The notes under the pieces: generated by a model
What the model saw: the letters and a program-made list of their open reading frames with translations, nothing else
Told to the model about the DNA's origin: nothing
The model's database searches: none
In this document: positions 35,440-47,461 of the stretch, in pieces
Layout of the letters: each line of letters begins with the position of its first letter
How positions within the stretch are numbered: position 1 is the stretch's first letter
Program-made: the position numbers and the translations under genes
Source of the DNA: Rhizophagus clarus
Taxonomy: Eukaryota > Glomeromycota > Glomeromycetes > Glomerales > Glomeraceae
Direction: 5' to 3'
DNA length: 64,000 bases
Assembly: GCA_015698045.1 (NCBI GenBank)
Contig: BLAL01000030.1
Coordinates: 496,001-560,000 of the forward strand

Positions 35440-37575
35440 ATAAACCATTTTAAACTCTGATAGAAAATTTTTTTTGATAGATTTCCTAAGATTCGTATAA
35501 AATATTATTAATAAATAGAGATTCTTTTTTTTGAGATTTCTAAAAGTTCGTATAAGGTATCTAATAGAAATTTTTTTTTTATTTTCTAAGAGTTCATATA
35601 AAAAGAGTTTGTATGGGATATCTGATAGAAAATTTTTTTGCAAAATTTTCTAAGAATTCATATGGGAAGGGTTCTAATAGGAAATTTTTTTTTAGAGATT
35701 TTCTAAGATTCGTATAGGATATTTTTGATAAATAGTTTTTTTTTATTTCTAAGAATTCATATAGGAAGAGTTCATATGTAATATCTGATAGAAAATTTTT
35801 TTTAAGAGATTTTTTGAGTTCAAGTTCATATTTTCTAATAGTTCATATGGAAAAGGTTCATATAGGATATCTTTAATAAAAAATTTTTTTTTAAGAGATT
35901 TTCTAAAAGTTTGTATTAGAAGAGTTCCTATGGGATATCTGATAGAAAATTTTTTTAAGATATTTTCTAAAAGTTCATATGGAAAGGGTTTGTATAGATT
36001 TTTTGATAAAAAATTTTTTTTTAAGATTTTCTAAGAATTCGGGAAGAAAGAGTTCTTATGGGATATTTTGATAAAGATTTTTTAAGAATTTGTAAAGAAA
36101 GAGTTTGTATGGGATATTTTGATAAAGATTTTCCAAGTGTTCATATGGTGTCAGGTGGAAAGCATCTATTACTAGTGCCATGCTACTTTCCTGATAATAA
36201 AATCAAAGGAATATGTTAGATGATCATACTAATATTCATGCAATGTACTATTATTCTCCTTATTAGATGATCACGCTAATGGCATAAATTCAATATATCA
36301 GAATAGGTTTACAATTTAACTAAAAACAGTACTTTCAAACATTAATTAAAATGTGGTTCATTCATTTAGTTAAATATAATAATTATCAATTTTATTAATG
36401 AGCAAAAGATAAGCTGAGAGTTTTCCCTTGATTACAGGTTATATTTATAATATTTTCTATTCTAATAGATTAATTAAATTATATAAATGATTAATTTTCT
36501 ATTCTATGTTTTATAATAGCTAACTATCTACTTTCATTTATCTATTATTAAAAAAGTTGTTGTTAATTAATTAACTACGTAAGTAGTTAATTTATTATTA
36601 GTTCTGTCCTATGTTTTATAATAGTTATCTTCAACTATCTATTATTAAAAATTATTAATTAACTAATTGATTCCTATTTTTACTATTCTATCTTTTATTT
36701 CTATTTTTTATTCTAGTTTTTTCTAATCTTTTCTATTGACGTAATGCCAAGACTTTTCAATCTTTCCAATACTTTCTAGCTCCTTCTAATGATGTAATTG
36801 TACCATTATTTGGTTATATCATGTGTCTTGTATTACTATTCAGTTATATCATATGTCTTGTATTACTGTCCAGTTATATTATATATTATGTATTACTATC
36901 ACGTGATCATGTTATCTATTATATTGCTGACAAATTATCTCTATCACTGTCTTTATCATGCTACAATGGAAAAGGTTCATATAAGTTATCTAATAGAAAA
37001 TTTTTTTGAGAATTTCTAAGAGTTCATATGGAAAAGATTCGTATGGGATATTTAATAGGAATTTTTTTTTTGATTTTCTGAGTTCATATGGAAAAGGTTC
37101 GTATAGGATTATTTGATAGAAAATTTTTTTAAGAGATTTTATAAGAGTTCGTATAGGAAGAGTTTGTATGGGATATCTGATAGAAAAATTTTTTATGAAA
37201 TTTTTTAGGGTTCATATGGAAAGGATTTGCATAGGATTCTTTGATAGAAAATTTTTTTGAGAATTTTTAAGAGTTCATATAACAAGGGTTCATATAGGAT
37301 ATCTGATAGGAGGGATTCTTTGATAAAAAATTTTTTTGAGAGAGATTTTCTAAGAGTTTATATGAAATATTTTGGTAGAGATTCCTTTTTTGTGAAATTT
37401 TTTAGGGTTCGTATGGATATTTTTGATAGAAAATTTTTTTTTGAGATATCCCAAGATTTGTGTAGAAAATGATTTTTTTTTGAATTTTTTAAGATTCGTA
37501 TAAGAAATAGAGATTTTTTTTTGAGATTTTCTAAAAGTTTGTATGAGATATTTTTAATAAAGAATTTTTTTAAAT
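35440..37575. repeat. AT-rich satellite, GTTCATATGGAAAGG type
   Basis: Diverged tandem units of roughly 60-100 bp built from GTTCGTATAGGATATCTGAT, AGAAAATTTTTTTT and GAGATTTTCTAAGA. Interrupted by a solo LTR at 36149-36965. Short frames here are repeats in translation. Confidence 0.75.
36149..36965 (-). mobile_element. Solo LTR of the gypsy element, reverse orientation
   Basis: Reads on the minus strand from TGTAGCATGATAAAG to CCACCTGACA and matches the 24264 LTR throughout, including the TATA and AATAAA region. ATGG flanks both ends (36145-36148, 36966-36969), consistent with a 4-bp target duplication in the satellite. Confidence 0.88.
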
Positions 37576-38698
37576 TTTGTAACATTTTAAAAAAAAAAAT
37601 ACACTTTTTATTAAATTTATATTAAATAAATTAATATTATTAAAAAAATTAGATATCTAAAAGTCCAAGGCAAATTTTAATACAAATTTAAAAGATTACT
37701 ATATATATGACTATAAAATTATAATTAACGATAGTAGTTTTTCAATTTATCTATTATTAACCAATTAAAATTCAGTCTGATCTTATGCACGTAACCTGAT
37801 CTTAACATGCATATAAATAACCAAACGCGATTCTGTTTATTTTTCAAAAAATATATACTCTTTCTTTTTTGTTTTCTTCTTACTCTCATTACATTTTACA
37901 GGTATATTAATTATTGTATTTTTGTTTACTAACTATATTTTATTTTATAATATTAACTTTACCTTTTTTTAATATTACTAATGTTATTTTTTTTTTATAT
38001 TTTACTAATATCATCACATATTTTTTTTTTTTTTTTTTTTATAAATTTTATCAAACTCTTCATAATACTAACTTTTTGTATTTGTGTATTTTATTATAAT
38101 TATTACTAACTTTTTATATTTACACTTTACTATTTATTTATTAAATATTACTAACTTTATCAGTTATATACTAACATATTATTACAATGAATGTTTTTAT
38201 TTTAAATACTTATTAACATAAATAAAAATACTATGTATTTTATTTGTAATTCTAAATATTATGTGCTATAATAAATTTTATTATTCATTATATAATTCTA
38301 CAAAAATTGGTCTTTTGACTATTAATTGACCATCAATTGATCATAATTTGACCATAATTTGACCATAATTTGATCATGACCATAATTTGATTATCAATTG
38401 ACCATAATTTAACTATAATTTGACCATGATTATAATTTGACCATGAATTGACTATAATTTGACCATAACCATAATCTGACCATAATTTGACCATAATTTG
38501 ATCATCAATCAACCATCAATCAACGATCATTGATTTTTCAATTGGCAACCTGATTTGGTACCAATTTTTGACATCATCTGGCATCAATCGGATAGTATAA
38601 TTTATTGCTGATTAAATATCAATTTGTTTGACTGTTCATCAATTCTGATAGCTGATTGATAACTGATTGATAACTGATTTAACATCATTTGACCTGTG

Positions 38699-40246
38699 TT
38701 TAAGTATATTTTAAGTACAATTAATTTTCGTAAGAATGATATATCTTTGCTTGAACTTGAGAATAATGAAATATATATTACAAAATCTATGACTATTAAA
38801 ACAATTATTCACTTATTAATACCAATTAAATATTCACTAATAAGTGAAGAAGGTGTTGCAATTATTTATCATATTTAAAGATGAAATAATAAGAAAGTAG
38901 TATTTACAGATGTAAATATTAATTAATAATAATGTTAGAATTATAATAAAATTATATGAATAATAATTATTAACTTACAATTTTTAAAGATTCAATATTT
39001 CATGGGTAGACCTAGTGGTGAAAATAATACAATTTGTTTTTATCTTGGTGATGTTACTGTAATAAAAGAGATAGAACCTGTCAAGGATTAAAAATATATG
39101 AATTTGCTGATTAGAAACTTAAGGAAATGGAACATGAAATAGTAAATTCTGATTCATATTTATGTTTAAAAATAAATAAGGAATTATTAGCAAATAACAT
39201 GAAAAATATTACATTTATATAAGTGTTATTTGCATAACCTTATCTGCATATTTTTTTTGCATAACTAACATGAAATTTTTTAGCATATATTTGGCAGTGT
39301 ACAAAATTAAATGCCGATATGTACAAAATAGAATGCAATATACTGGAAAATCTGTATTAGAATATTTACGATAACATGATAAAGCAACTCTACCAACTTA
39401 TTTTATTGGTTGCACCAGATAGAAACCAAATGAAAAGTTCCATTAATTTATTAGTCTTAAAGAAAATATAGATTTAAATTTATTTCACTAACTTTTAAAT
39501 GGATTATATGAGATCTTTGCAATAGAAAGGTACGAAACTCAAAAAAATTTTTAAATTTACTTTATATGCTAATTATATTTTTTATACTAAAATAAGTGTA
39601 AATTTAATATTAATTAAATTTTTATTTTTTTTTGAGTTTCGTACCTTTCTATTGTAAAGGCCCCATATGAGGTAGATATAATTATTAAGTTGATTTTTTA
39701 TTATATTTATTTAATTTACTTAAAATTATCTAGGAAGAATCAGATAAACCAGTAAATAATTGTTTTACAGTATTGCCTAATAGTTTAAAGAAGGCACATT
39801 GTCATAAGTATTAAATAATAGTTAATTTTTAAAGTTTATTGTTAAATTATTAATTATGATCTATTCAATTTTTTTTTTATAATTTATAATTGGCAGCATA
39901 TCCTCATTATGCAGAAAATGTAATTAAATAAGGTTCTATTATTCAAAAAGAATGTGAAGTTAAGTATTCTAAAATAGTACCAATTGGTATAGAAAATTGT
40001 TCTTATATTATTCTTGTATCAAAGGGTATTTATTTACATCCATCGCCTCCACTAAACCATGTGCCAATTACTATTTAATTTCAATTGCAAGAATTAATTC
40101 ATCAAGCAGTTACTGATGCAACAAATATTATATTAATACGAATTATAACAGGTAATTATTTACATATATACATACTTAATATTTAAGATTTAAACTTTTA
40201 GTTTTATTTTTTTTTTATTTTTATTAAACATTAAAATATTGTATAT
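38699..40246 (+). pseudogene. MULE-like transposase gene, fragment 1 (N-terminal exons)
   Basis: Pieces in order: NFRKNDISLLELENNEIYIT, IKYSLISEEGVAIIYHI, GRPSGENNTICFYLGDVTVI, ATLPTYFIG and YEIF before a small MITE, then EESDKPVNNCFTVLPNSLKK, AYPHYAENV, KYSKIVPIGIENCSYIILV and FQLQELIHQAVTDATNIILI up to a donor near 40150. Exon-intron joins have gt/ag ends. Many stops. It continues at 47508 after an intron that has received two transposons. I recognise the layout as a multi-copy family of Glomeromycotina; the superfamily assignment rests on the D, D, E spacing in fragment 3. Confidence 0.6.
39510..39664. mobile_element. 155-bp MITE with ~37-bp TIRs
   Basis: Almost entirely terminal repeat: both arms contain CAATAGAAAGGTACGAAACT followed by an A-rich run. 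ATAT flanks each side (39506-39509, 39665-39668). It interrupts fragment 1 of the MULE-like gene. Confidence 0.8.
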
Positions 40247-42095
40247 ACTGTATAATCTCGAAATTAAGCATCCCCCAAAATTAAGCACCCTACATTATAC
40301 ATATATACTAAAAATAAGCACCCCTAAAAAATTGAAGTTTTTTATTATTTAAACATTATAAATGTTGTAATTACAAATTGATTAACTTTATTAACTTTAT
40401 TAAATAATATAAAATTATTATCTATTCATTTATACCAATGTTCAAATCATCACAACTTATGTCATCCTTTAAATTGTCATCACTATCATCATTTTCCAAA
40501 TCATCGTTAATACTATCCTTCAGATCATCATCACTAATATCAATAATTTCATTATCAAAATCCTCTACATTGTCCAAAGCATTTAAGATACTACAAGTTT
40601 TAAAAGAATTGATTATGATCTCATCAGAAATTCCATCCTAAGAACGTTTTACCCATCCATACACATCACTGAATTTGGCATGTCGAAGGTTATCTTTATT
40701 AGTTTGTCTAGCACCATTAGTAGCCATCTACAGGTGCCATTTCTTACGTAAGTTTGCTTTAAATAATTTATTTATCACAACATTAAGTGGCTGATATAAA
40801 CTTGTTAGACTACCGAGTATAATGCTTAAATCAAATCTATAATCACAGAACTTTTCTTTTACCGATTTCTTCAAGTGTCCTCAAAAAGAATCATAAACTA
40901 TTAACTTTAGAGCTTTAGCTCTAGTTCTCTTTTTAGTCTCGTTACCTAGATAATCAATATACTGGTTCATCAATTCGCTATCCATCCAACCTTTATCTTG
41001 AAACTATACTACTACACCAGGAAATATGTTTTTACCTTTTGATAATCGTTTCCCCTTAAAGATATAGATTGAAGGAAGTTTAGTTTCATCTGTAAATTTG
41101 AATCATGAATTTTTGTAAAATTTAAAAGTTTCTCATTATAAAATTGAAAAAAAAAGATACTACCTGCAGCACATGTTAAAACCACTGTAAATCAGTTTTT
41201 GTCATTGCCGATGCTGCAGATCTGAACAGTTTTTTCCCCCTTTTGATCAATAGTAAAATTACTCGCCATATTAAACCACACTAGGGTTTCATCTATATTG
41301 AAAATATTGCATAAATCAAAGGATTTTCTGGTTCTCAAGTTATTAATAAATTGATGAAATTTAGCTATAGTTTCTTCTGTTTGACTTGGTAGCTTCTGGA
41401 AAATCTTTGTGCATCATCTCCAGATAGCTTATACCTTTTCATGAAGGAGGATATCCACTGATATGAAGTTTTAAATTCCTTTGCTGTACCACCATATAAA
41501 GTTGTCATTTTACGCTCCTTCAGGATATTTTGCATTTTAATTCATAAGATTGTATAAGTAATAGCCAATCCTTGTTTTCTTTGTTCAATAAACCAAATAT
41601 ACAGTTTTTCTTCGACCTCAGGATAAAAGGCTTTTTGGCCTGAGCCAATTCGTTTACTATCTTGGTTAAGTTTGAAATCCCAGCCTTTGCTTGCCGTAAC
41701 CCAACATCCTATCATACTGGCATTAAGATCAAAGTGTCTTGCCACTTTATTTCATCTGTGTAGCTTAGCATAAGTGATAACCTGTTTCTTCTGATAAACA
41801 AAATATGAGTTACATTTTTACTTGACAGTTCTATTGTGCAAAACTTTCAGCATTTTTTTAAGAGTTTTAAACAGGTTATAAAATATATTTTATGTAAGTC
41901 CCATATTTATAAAAATCATTTGGTTGTTTAAATTATCAATCATAGTACTATTGTAGTATAAATGAGCAGTCTAAAATCTCAATTTTGTAATGCAATTTTT
42001 GAAAATTTTTAAAGAGAAAGTAATATTTTATAAAATCATCTAAAATTAAGCACTTCTATAATAAAAAAAGGGTGCTTAATTTTGAGATTATATGG
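40247..42095 (-). mobile_element. Pogo-like DNA transposon
   Basis: 1849 bp with ends CTGTATAATCTCGAAATTAA and, reversed, CCATATAATCTCAAAATTAA, both continuing GCA.CC. TA on both sides (40245-40246, 42096-42097). It encodes a pogo/Tigger transposase on the minus strand and lies in the intron of the MULE-like gene. Confidence 0.9.
40422..41810 (-). pseudogene. Pogo/Tigger transposase (CENP-B HTH plus DDE_1)
   Basis: From the N-terminus: QVITYAKLHR then VARHFDLNASMIGCWV (first HTH), SKRIGSGQKAFYPEVEEKLY (CENP-B-type HTH), LYGGTAKEFKTSYQWISSFM, CNIFNIDETLVWFNMASNF (first catalytic Asp in DET), KLPSIYIFKGKRL, LIVYDSF then GHLKK (second Asp) and SLYQPLNVVINKLFKANLRK, where the family has QPLDV: the third catalytic Asp is Asn. 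The tail is Asp/Ser-rich and ends at 40422. Stops and frameshifts occur throughout, so it is inactive. Confidence 0.85.
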
Positions 42096-42493
42096 TAATA
42101 ATAATATTTCAGACACATAAGACGTAGCAAATAAAAAAAATGGTTCTTGTAATCACTGACCTTAATTTCAGCTTAAATCATAAATTTTATTTTATATTTA
42201 AATTTTAATCACATGACTGTAAATCATATATATTTATTAAAAGCACATTTTATATTACCCACTATATTAGTATTTACATAAAGATACTGCTAAGATATCA
42301 GTAAGATACACGCATACATACATATGCGCATGTATAGTACATACCATTCACCTAATTAACCAAAATTTCATGATGCTTAAATGGAAAACATGTTCTCCAT
42401 TTTTTTTGTTAACTCAAACACCCACTAAGAATACCTTCTCAATATCTAGAACACTTCCTTTACATATTATCAAACACATAAAATAACTATACT

Positions 42494-45400
42494 TTAATTT
42501 CCTATTTTACGCTTTTTCCTGCTATTTTTATTATCATCATCAAAGTACTTTCTTTCTCCCATTTTTCTTTTTTCTCCAGCCAATGCATGACATTTTTCAC
42601 AATATGGTAACTCATTTTCTACCTGTATTAAACCCTTTGATATACTACATATGTTATAAATTTGAGGAAAAATTCTGGCCATAAAGTATGGTTTTTCAAT
42701 AGCTGAAGTATAAATATATTTCTTGTTGATTTGTATTATTTTGAATAATTCAGCTACAGAATCACTTCCATTATTATTTCTTTTTCATTATCTCCATTAA
42801 TATCCGTATCTCTATCATTATATTCTTTTTCATCATCATCATTAATGTCCACATTGCTTTCTTTTCTAGAAGAATTCAATCCAAAGAGACCTTTGAATGT
42901 AACATCACAGGTATATTCTATTGATTCCAGGAATGATTGAAGTAGGCAAAATTCTTCTTCTGATATTTTGTGATGAGTATATAATACACGAGGTTTATTA
43001 CATTCTACATATTTTACAATTATTTTTATATTTTTTCCATATTGAGCAGTTGGACTAAAATCCATGCCATTTTCTCCTTTTTTTCTATATCTTTTCGTAT
43101 ATTTCTAGGTTTTTTATTCTGTAAAGAAGGACAATATTTCTCTGTTGTTTCCTTTTCATATGCGGCTGAAAATGAAATATAGTGATCATCAGATCCAGGA
43201 ATAGGATCAGGTAGACTTTTTAACTCCTTAAAAATATCTGCATCACTTTTAATTAGTCTACATATGTCACATTCACCACTTCTACACTTTTTTATTTCAA
43301 AAAAATATTGATGTTTTTGGTAGCAATGTTCCATAAATTCTTGCAACTTTGGCTAAAAAAAGGTATACTGTGATTATTTATCAGTGTATGAATATGGGAT
43401 ACTATCATTAATCAATACATTAACCTTATCAGCTACTTTTTTTTGTGATGTATCTTCCATCATAATTGAATCATCTACTAAATATACAGATTCCTAGAAT
43501 GTTTCTATTCTGTTTTAGTTACAGGTTCAAATATTTTAAAGGGTTCATTTTTAAGATTTTGGCAAGTGAATATAATTATTACTTAGCAAATTTCAGATAG
43601 GTTCTATACTCTGTAATAATTCTTTTTTTAATTGACTATTAATTTTTGCTTTTTCCCGAATATCCTCTAAACTATTACATCTATTAATTAATTTCTCCAT
43701 TTCTTCACTCATTTTTTGACGCATCAATCCAATACATTGCATACCAAGATTTAATATTGACATTATCCTCTTTACAGGATTCTTTCATAAATGTCCAGGT
43801 GGAGTTCTTACAGTAACTAAATAATCCAAATTTAAAGCAACAAACATTGCTATCAATGAAAATTAAACACGAAGAAAAGTGTTTTTGTGATCAGGACCAC
43901 CATCTGTATATAGTATTAAAAAGGGGTAATGTTTTTCAGTATATATTAACATATCATACAATTCTATCATATGCCACAATGAACTTGATGTTTAAAATGT
44001 TACATCTTTTAAGCCAATATTTACTTGTTCTTGGTAAAATGACCCTCTAATATTATCCAGTATATTACAGATCATTATTACACTAGAAATTAGATTACAT
44101 TTTGTAAAATCGTGGTCTGAAACAGCAAAGGTCTCATATATAGTAACAACTACTTGCTTTCCGCATTCTATTACTACTACTGGATGTCCTGGTTTTCTGA
44201 TTTTACAGCAATATTTATCATCCAAAAAAATTAACCATATATTATTCCTAAATTTTATAGCCAATTCCTTAAAATAACAAAAAATAGCTGATGCATAATG
44301 ACTATCAATATAATTCATATGTAATTACCGAATTTGTATTATAAATTTTAATGGTAAAATTCCAGTAAATTGTAAATTTAATTTATTCCATGGATTTTTC
44401 AGCTAAAATTGAAGTTTTAATCATTGTACTGATGGGATTGGAGTACCTTCTGGATACAATTTTGCTATCTGATTTTTTAAATCTTCAACAGATATAGCAC
44501 GAACTAAATGCACAATAGGATCATGATGTCTTTTATCAATTGCAACAACTGAATTTTGGGCAGTACCCTCTAAGAATTTTTTGGTATATTTTCAAAAGGT
44601 ATCATAAATAGACATTTTTCCTTCATTAAAATGCCAAAGATTAGTGATAATATCTGGATCTCTTAAATCAAATGCAAGTTTTACTCTAACATCTATTTCC
44701 GTTTCATCTGCAGTTAAATCTTCTACAAATTCCTTGTATATTTGATAAACTCTGGACTTTTCAATATTACCAAGAAATATATCACAAGTAAGGATGGGTT
44801 TGCAAATAATTTCCAAAATATGCAATATTGCAGATTTTGGAGTTGAATTGCGATTAGTAATCCACAATTCTGCAATTCTGATTATACTTCTTCATGAATT
44901 AATTACGGTTTCAGCATTACATCTGTAAAAATACGCCGTAATTAATTGATCATCTGATAATCCATTCAGTATTAGTAATTACTGAAAACTAAACCAAATT
45001 ACTGATGTTGAATAATCAAAGAAACATTTTTTTTTATTAAATGTAAAACGTTTTACAATATTTTTCATTAAATTACTAAAAAAAAGTTGCAAAACATTTT
45101 TTTTATTAAATTGTATATGAAAAACGTTTTGCAACGTTCTTTCATTAATCTATTAAAAAATATTGTGAAACATTTTTTTAACTAAATTGTATATAAAAAA
45201 ACATTTCGCAACATTTTTCATTAATCTATTAAAAAAATGTTGCGAAACATTTTTTTTTAACTAAATTGTATATGAAAAAATATTTCGCAATGTTCTTTCA
45301 TTAATCTATTAAAAAACATTGCAAACCGTTTTTTTAGCTAAATTGTATATGAAAAAACGTTTTGCAACATTTTTTCATTAATCTATTTAAAAAAATGTCG

Positions 45401-47208
45401 CAAAATGTTTTTTTATTAAATCTTATATGAAAAAACGTTTCGCAACATTTTTCATTAATCTATTAAAAAAATGTTGTGAAACGTTTTTTTTAACTAAATT
45501 GTATATGAAAAAACATTTTGCAACATTTTTCATTAGATAAAAACGTTGCAAAGCGTTTTTTTAATTAAACGTTTTAAAAAAACAGTTTTAGTATTTTTTA
45601 ATTTTTAAATGCTTAAAAAAAATGTCTTTTTTTAAAAAAAATAACGTTCTTTAGCATTTTTTTAATTAAACGCTTAAAAAAAGTTTTTTTTTAATTAAAC
45701 GTCTAAAATAATGTTTTAAGCCTTTTTTTAATTAAACTTTTAAAAATAACATTTTTTTTACGTTTTTTTTAACTAAATTATATATGAAAAAACGTTTCAC
45801 AACATTTTTTCATTAATCTATTTAAAAAAATGTTGTAAAACGTTTTTTTATTAAATCTTACATGAAAAAACATTTTAAAAAAAAATGTTTTTAGTGTTTT
45901 TTAATTAAACGCTTAAAAAAAATGTCTTTTTTTAAAAAAAATCTGCAATTATGCAATTCCGCAATGTTTTCGCAATTGAATTGCGATACTAGCGGCTCTT
46001 TGCAGTATTGCAGAATATTTTCAGAATTGCAGACAATTACGGGTTGTGAAATTGCAGAAATTTAGACTTCAAAATCTGCAATATTCCGCAATATCACAAA
46101 TCGCAATTATTCTGCAATTACCTATTTGCAGCACCATCCTTAATCACAAGTATTTACAAATTCTCTTCTCATTGCTCATGTTGCATATACTGGCATGGAA
46201 TTTTTCAAATTACTTCAGATTTTATAATTTTTTTCAAAAGTTATAGTTTCATTAACATTTGGATCTATTTTTCAAATAAAGGTGATGTTTATTACATTTC
46301 CATGGTAGTAAGTATACATCCCTACTTTAAATATAAATGCTTCTTCCAACATTTGTAAATATGTACTTTTGGCTCTAAAATATTAATTATATTTTAAATT
46401 TTTTTTTTCATAGAAAAATAACATCAGTTATTTTACTTACGTTTGTTTATGAGGATAATATGGATCAACATTTTCATTTGCAAATTTGACTAAAGATGAT
46501 TTCAAAAAATTAAAGCATGGATAATTAATCCAAGACATCTCAAGATAGGCCATTAAATTTTGACTATAAAAGTTCAATTCATCATAAGTAAACAAATAGT
46601 GGCTTTTTTTTCCTTTACTGAATCAAACTGACCAATAAATTGATAGAATTCTATTGGGATTGTGTATTTATCATTAAATGTTTTATATCCACATTTATCA
46701 ATGTACAGTACTATAACGCATCTGATAATTCTTTAATAAATTTTTTTCTTATAGGTATAACATCATAAGTCCATCCACCTTTATGAGAAGATATATAAAA
46801 AAGAATATCTAGTTTTAATTTGTCATTTGTTTTCAGATTTTGGGAAAATGAAAATGTAGGTAAACGAAGCTCTCTTGTAGCACTTCTTAAAACATCAAAT
46901 ATGTTAACTGGTTGGGAATTATTTTCATTTGAGAATATTTTTATTTGAAATGTGAAAAGATTATCAAAATTACTAACTATATCACTAATTAAACATCTTA
47001 GTTCAATTTCATCTCCAGCTTATTTTTTTATTTTTGAACAGCATGCTTCTATTTTTTCTAATAGTATCTCTTTTTTTAGCCATGGAATATATTGATCAAA
47101 TATATATTCAAATAAGCCTTGAATAATTAATTTTTCTTCAATATTAATTATTTTCCAAGGAAATAAAGTGGTATTGCTACATAATATTTTTGCTTTTGCA
47201 ACAGGCAT
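42494..47208 (-). pseudogene. Large multi-exon DDE transposase-like gene, decayed
   Basis: N-terminus at 47208: MPVAKAKILCSNTTLFPWKI and EKLIIQGLFEYIF, then RSATRELRLPTFSFSQNLK and SSHKGGWTYDVIPIRKKF. After the hAT insertion: VEDLTADETEIDVRVKLAFD, YIDSHYASAIFCYFKELAIK, IWLIFLDDKYCCKIRKPGHP, YTDGGPDHKNTF, TPPGHL then NPVKRIMSILNLGMQC, KKCRSGECDICRLIKSDAD (Cys pairs) and a C-terminal YCEKCHAL zinc-binding motif. FLDD, TDGGPDH and NPV(E/K)R would supply D, D, E; here the last is Lys. I recall this as a large uncharacterised repeated family in R. irregularis; the transposase role is inferred from the motifs and the TIRs. Confidence 0.6.
44789..46142. mobile_element. hAT-type element (TAAGGATGG ends) inside the 42120 transposon
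   Basis: 1354 bp; ends TAAGGATGGGTTTGCAAAT and, reversed, TAAGGATGGTGCTGCAAAT; perfect 8-bp duplication ATCACAAG (44781-44788, 46143-46150). Subterminal AT-rich GCAATATTGCAGA-type words and a core (about 45010-45920) of units pairing AACGTTTCGCAACATTTTT with its complement. No coding capacity. It interrupts the minus-strand transposase gene. Confidence 0.9.
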
Positions 47209-47461
47209 AGTTTTTTTTAATTTGTTTTATGTTTAAAAGATTTTTTAAAAAAATGATCAATGCGTAAGAATACAAATAATTATGGTAATGTAATATTTGA
47301 TATCTTAATGATTGTTAAAAAAATTTCCTTTACTATGTATCCAATTAAATTCATGTATTTTTCATATAAAATTTTTTAACTAATAAAAAAAAAGTCTGAT
47401 CACTGACTTTAAAATATTAAGTGATCAGGATGAGAACCATTTTTTTTTATTTGTGCCGTCT

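Larger units (their letters stand above)
35167..38698. mobile_element. Satellite-filled repeat block with CATAGGTC/GACCTGTG ends
   Basis: Starts CATAGGTCGAATAGAG and ends CATTTGACCTGTG, which are imperfect inverted repeats. Subterminal parts consist of CTGATTGATAACT-type words (35190-35390, 38600-38690) and TTGACCATAA decamers (38330-38520). The middle is an AT-rich satellite (see next entry). Target duplication not evident, so its status as one element is tentative. Confidence 0.4.
42120..47461 (-). mobile_element. 5.3-kb DDE transposon with AGACG ends
   Basis: The left end AGACGTAGCAAATAAAAAAA and the reverse-complemented right end AGACGGCACAAATAAAAAAA both continue ATGGTTCT, an imperfect TIR of about 30 bp. 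Between them one large minus-strand gene runs from 47208 to 42494, interrupted by a hAT MITE (44789-46142). The whole element sits in the intron of the MULE-like gene. The target duplication is not clear (CACATA and AATATG flank). Confidence 0.65.

Noticed and set aside
40438..40641. Plus-strand Ser-rich frame as a gene
   Set aside because: It is antisense to the Asp/Ser-rich C-terminus of the pogo transposase.
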